Part shown: positions 28,515 to 29,610 of the stretch, piece by piece
Layout of the letters: each line of letters opens with the position of its first letter
Numbering within the stretch: the stretch's first letter is position 1
The notes under the pieces: generated by a model
Told to the model about the DNA's origin: nothing
The model's input: only the letters and a program-made list of their open reading frames with translations
The model's database searches: none
Origin: a virus
Direction: 5' to 3' (one strand)
Virus record (IMG/VR): IMGVR_UViG_3300036715_000668
Coordinates: 1 to 29,610 of that record
Length of the DNA stretch: 29,610 nt
Translations under genes and position numbers: made by a program

Positions 28515-29090
28515 ATGGAAAAAATTGCACCAGGGAAGTTCGAAGTTCAACTATCTGGAGGGACTAGGACTGTTGTTATATCTTTTGGTATTCGCAGTGA
28601 GATACTTCGTATCATTACTAAGAAACAACTTGAGTATCGTAGTATTTCTTCTAAGAACATGCTACCTACAGAAATGCGAGCTAAATTAGCTGAAGCTGTA
28701 GAGGCATTAGAATCAGAACGTAACAAAGAAGATAAAAATGATACCAGAATTATAGAGCTTCAAGAAACTGTAAATAAACTTTATGAAGAGTCAATTAACA
28801 CTATAGACGCTAATAAAGATATAATAACAGAAAGATTAGCTCTAGGTATGATTGATCTTACAGATGATGCTATAGCTGATATCTTGGCTGTTGTTTTAAC
28901 TGAGCGAGATAAAGAAGGCAAAATAGTTAAACAAGTAACACGTGAAGAAATTTTACATGGTGCATCATTTGCTGAAGATAGTGATGAACTTCTTTCTTTA
29001 ATTGAAGTAGTCATGGAATATTTGACTGATGCACTAAAAAAAATCTCAGTGATAAGTCAGATGGTGACAAGTCTCGTGAAGCCAGATTAG
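28515..29090 (+). CDS. Tail assembly chaperone (gpG-like), unshifted product
   Basis: 191 aa, SD AAGGAG. Helical and acidic (DEDD-type stretches, NKLYEESINTIDANKDIITE), ending KKISVISQMVTSLVKPD-TAG. It lies between the tail tube and the tape measure, as do lambda G/GT. The 3' end contains a run of eight A (29036-29043) where ribosomes may slip -1 into the next frame. The chaperone coats the tape measure during tail assembly. Confidence 0.85.
   Translation: MEKIAPGKFEVQLSGGTRTVVISFGIRSEILRIITKKQLEYRSISSKNMLPTEMRAKLAEAVEALESERNKEDKNDTRIIELQETVNKLYEESINTIDANKDIITERLALGMIDLTDDAIADILAVVLTERDKEGKIVKQVTREEILHGASFAEDSDELLSLIEVVMEYLTDALKKISVISQMVTSLVKPD
29036..29042 (+). promoter_or_regulatory. -1 frameshift slippery site
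   Basis: A AAA AAA within an eight-A run, in phase with the upstream frame (GCA CTA AAA AAA). After slippage the next codon is AAT at 29042, which opens a 121-codon frame with no start or SD of its own nearby. Confidence 0.85.
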
Positions 29091-29407
29091 CCGCTATACG
29101 CAAAGAACGTGGTTTAGAAGAACCTAAAAAGAATGACTTAACTATTTATGATTTAATACAAGTTATGTGTGTTAGTAATCCCCAGGTAGAGTGGTTCACT
29201 ATCTGGGGTTATACACATGAAGAAATCCTTCATCGTTGGAGCATTTGGAAGAAATTTGACATAGTTACTCGTATTTTTGGATCAGGCGAAAAAGAAAAAG
29301 ACGAACCAAAGACTCCAGTAAATGATGAAGCCACATTTGCGGCTTTGGCTAATTTATTTGGGCCTAATTTTATGAATACACCTGCCCAGGAGACGAGCAA
29401 TGAGTAA
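29042..29407 (+). CDS. T-domain of the frameshifted tail chaperone (gpGT-like)
   Basis: The frame from 29042 reads NLSDKSDGDKSREARLAAIR and onward to YDLIQVMCVSNPQVEWFTIW, ending PAQETSNE. Joined to residues 1-176 of the chaperone it makes a 297-aa fusion, the gpGT equivalent. The only ATG near the front (29165) is deep inside and lacks an SD, so frameshifting is the natural way to translate it. The T part binds tape measure and tube protein. The next gene starts within its last codons. Confidence 0.85.
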   Translation, partial: NLSDKSDGDKSREARLAAIRKERGLEEPKKNDLTIYDLIQVMCVSNPQVEWFTIWGYTHEEILHRWSIWKKFDIVTRIFGSGEKEKDEPKTPVNDEATFAALANLFGPNFMNTPAQETSNE

Positions 29408-29610
29408 AGAAGATAAAGGTGCAGAACCGTTTAATCCTATTAAAAATATAGACAATATTACTCCCACCACAGCACAGTCTGACGTTTCCATAGTAGGTGA
29501 TGAACAAATAAGTGTAAGTCTAGATGGGCTGGTAGCTAGTCTAGGCTTGCAGCTTGATCCTAAGTCCTTGGATTCTATCCGTTCAGCTGTAATGGCATAT
29601 ACTGAACAAT
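29400..29610 (+). CDS. Start of the tape measure protein (partial)
   Basis: ATG 29400 with SD AGGAGA, overlapping the chaperone's end by 8 bases; 70 codons are visible before the window ends. It begins MSKEDKGAEPFNPIKNIDNI and shows a polar lead then a helix (LDSIRSAVMAYTEQ). Identity as tape measure rests on position directly after the frameshifted chaperone. Confidence 0.65.
   Translation, partial: MSKEDKGAEPFNPIKNIDNITPTTAQSDVSIVGDEQISVSLDGLVASLGLQLDPKSLDSIRSAVMAYTEQ

Noticed and set aside
12960-29090. Genome-wide reassignment of TAG to an amino acid
   Set aside because: Several genes, early and late, stop at TAG next to a well-placed SD for the following gene, and readthrough would fuse neighbours (762 into 752, 3078 into 3065). 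Only the holin-like frame asks for readthrough.

Overview
The window is part of a double-stranded DNA tailed-phage genome, AT-rich and dense with genes. A tail-tube, tail-chaperone and tape-measure order with no sheath gene in view suggests a long non-contractile tail (siphovirus-like). An i-spanin/o-spanin pair and a secreted GH108 endolysin point to a Gram-negative host. No tRNA, integrase or CRISPR array was seen.

Left arm (1-5905, minus strand): about 17 short, tightly packed early-type genes with strong Shine-Dalgarno (SD) sites. Recognisable products are a nucleoside 2-deoxyribosyltransferase-like enzyme and a dCMP/cytidine-deaminase-like enzyme; one further product is a multi-pass membrane protein. 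The most striking content is three elements at 1888-1957, 3487-3556 and 3851-3910 that read as type II hammerhead self-cleaving ribozymes, each between two genes and just upstream of the next SD. A broken fourth copy lies at 2217-2265. Duplicated leaders (63 bp and 55 bp) and other hairpins also punctuate this operon.

Centre (5906-6515): a gene-free divergent region with a string of perfect hairpins, a large AT-rich inverted repeat, and a C-rich block of 23-bp iterons next to the small terminase gene. It is a candidate replication origin, packaging site or regulatory switch.

Right arm (6516-29610, plus strand): the late region. Order: small and large terminase; three virion-surface/fibre-like proteins; portal; a fibre/adhesin block including a 655-aa protein with nine 17-residue YadA-head-like repeats; GH108 endolysin; a protein with chitobiase-type Ig-like domains; a protease-scaffold protein with a probable nested scaffold start; decoration protein; major capsid protein; an inserted HNH endonuclease; a lysis cassette (coiled-coil membrane protein, a holin-like frame broken by TAG codons, i-spanin, o-spanin); connector/neck genes; two tandem tail-tube paralogues; a tail-assembly chaperone pair joined by a -1 frameshift on a run of A; and the start of the tape measure gene. 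The order is unusual in two ways: fibre genes sit between terminase, portal and protease, and the lysis genes lie in two separate places.

Many late genes overlap by ATGA or TAATG, so translational coupling is likely. Long perfect hairpins without clear U-tracts follow the capsid and tail-tube genes and may set transcript ends or stability.
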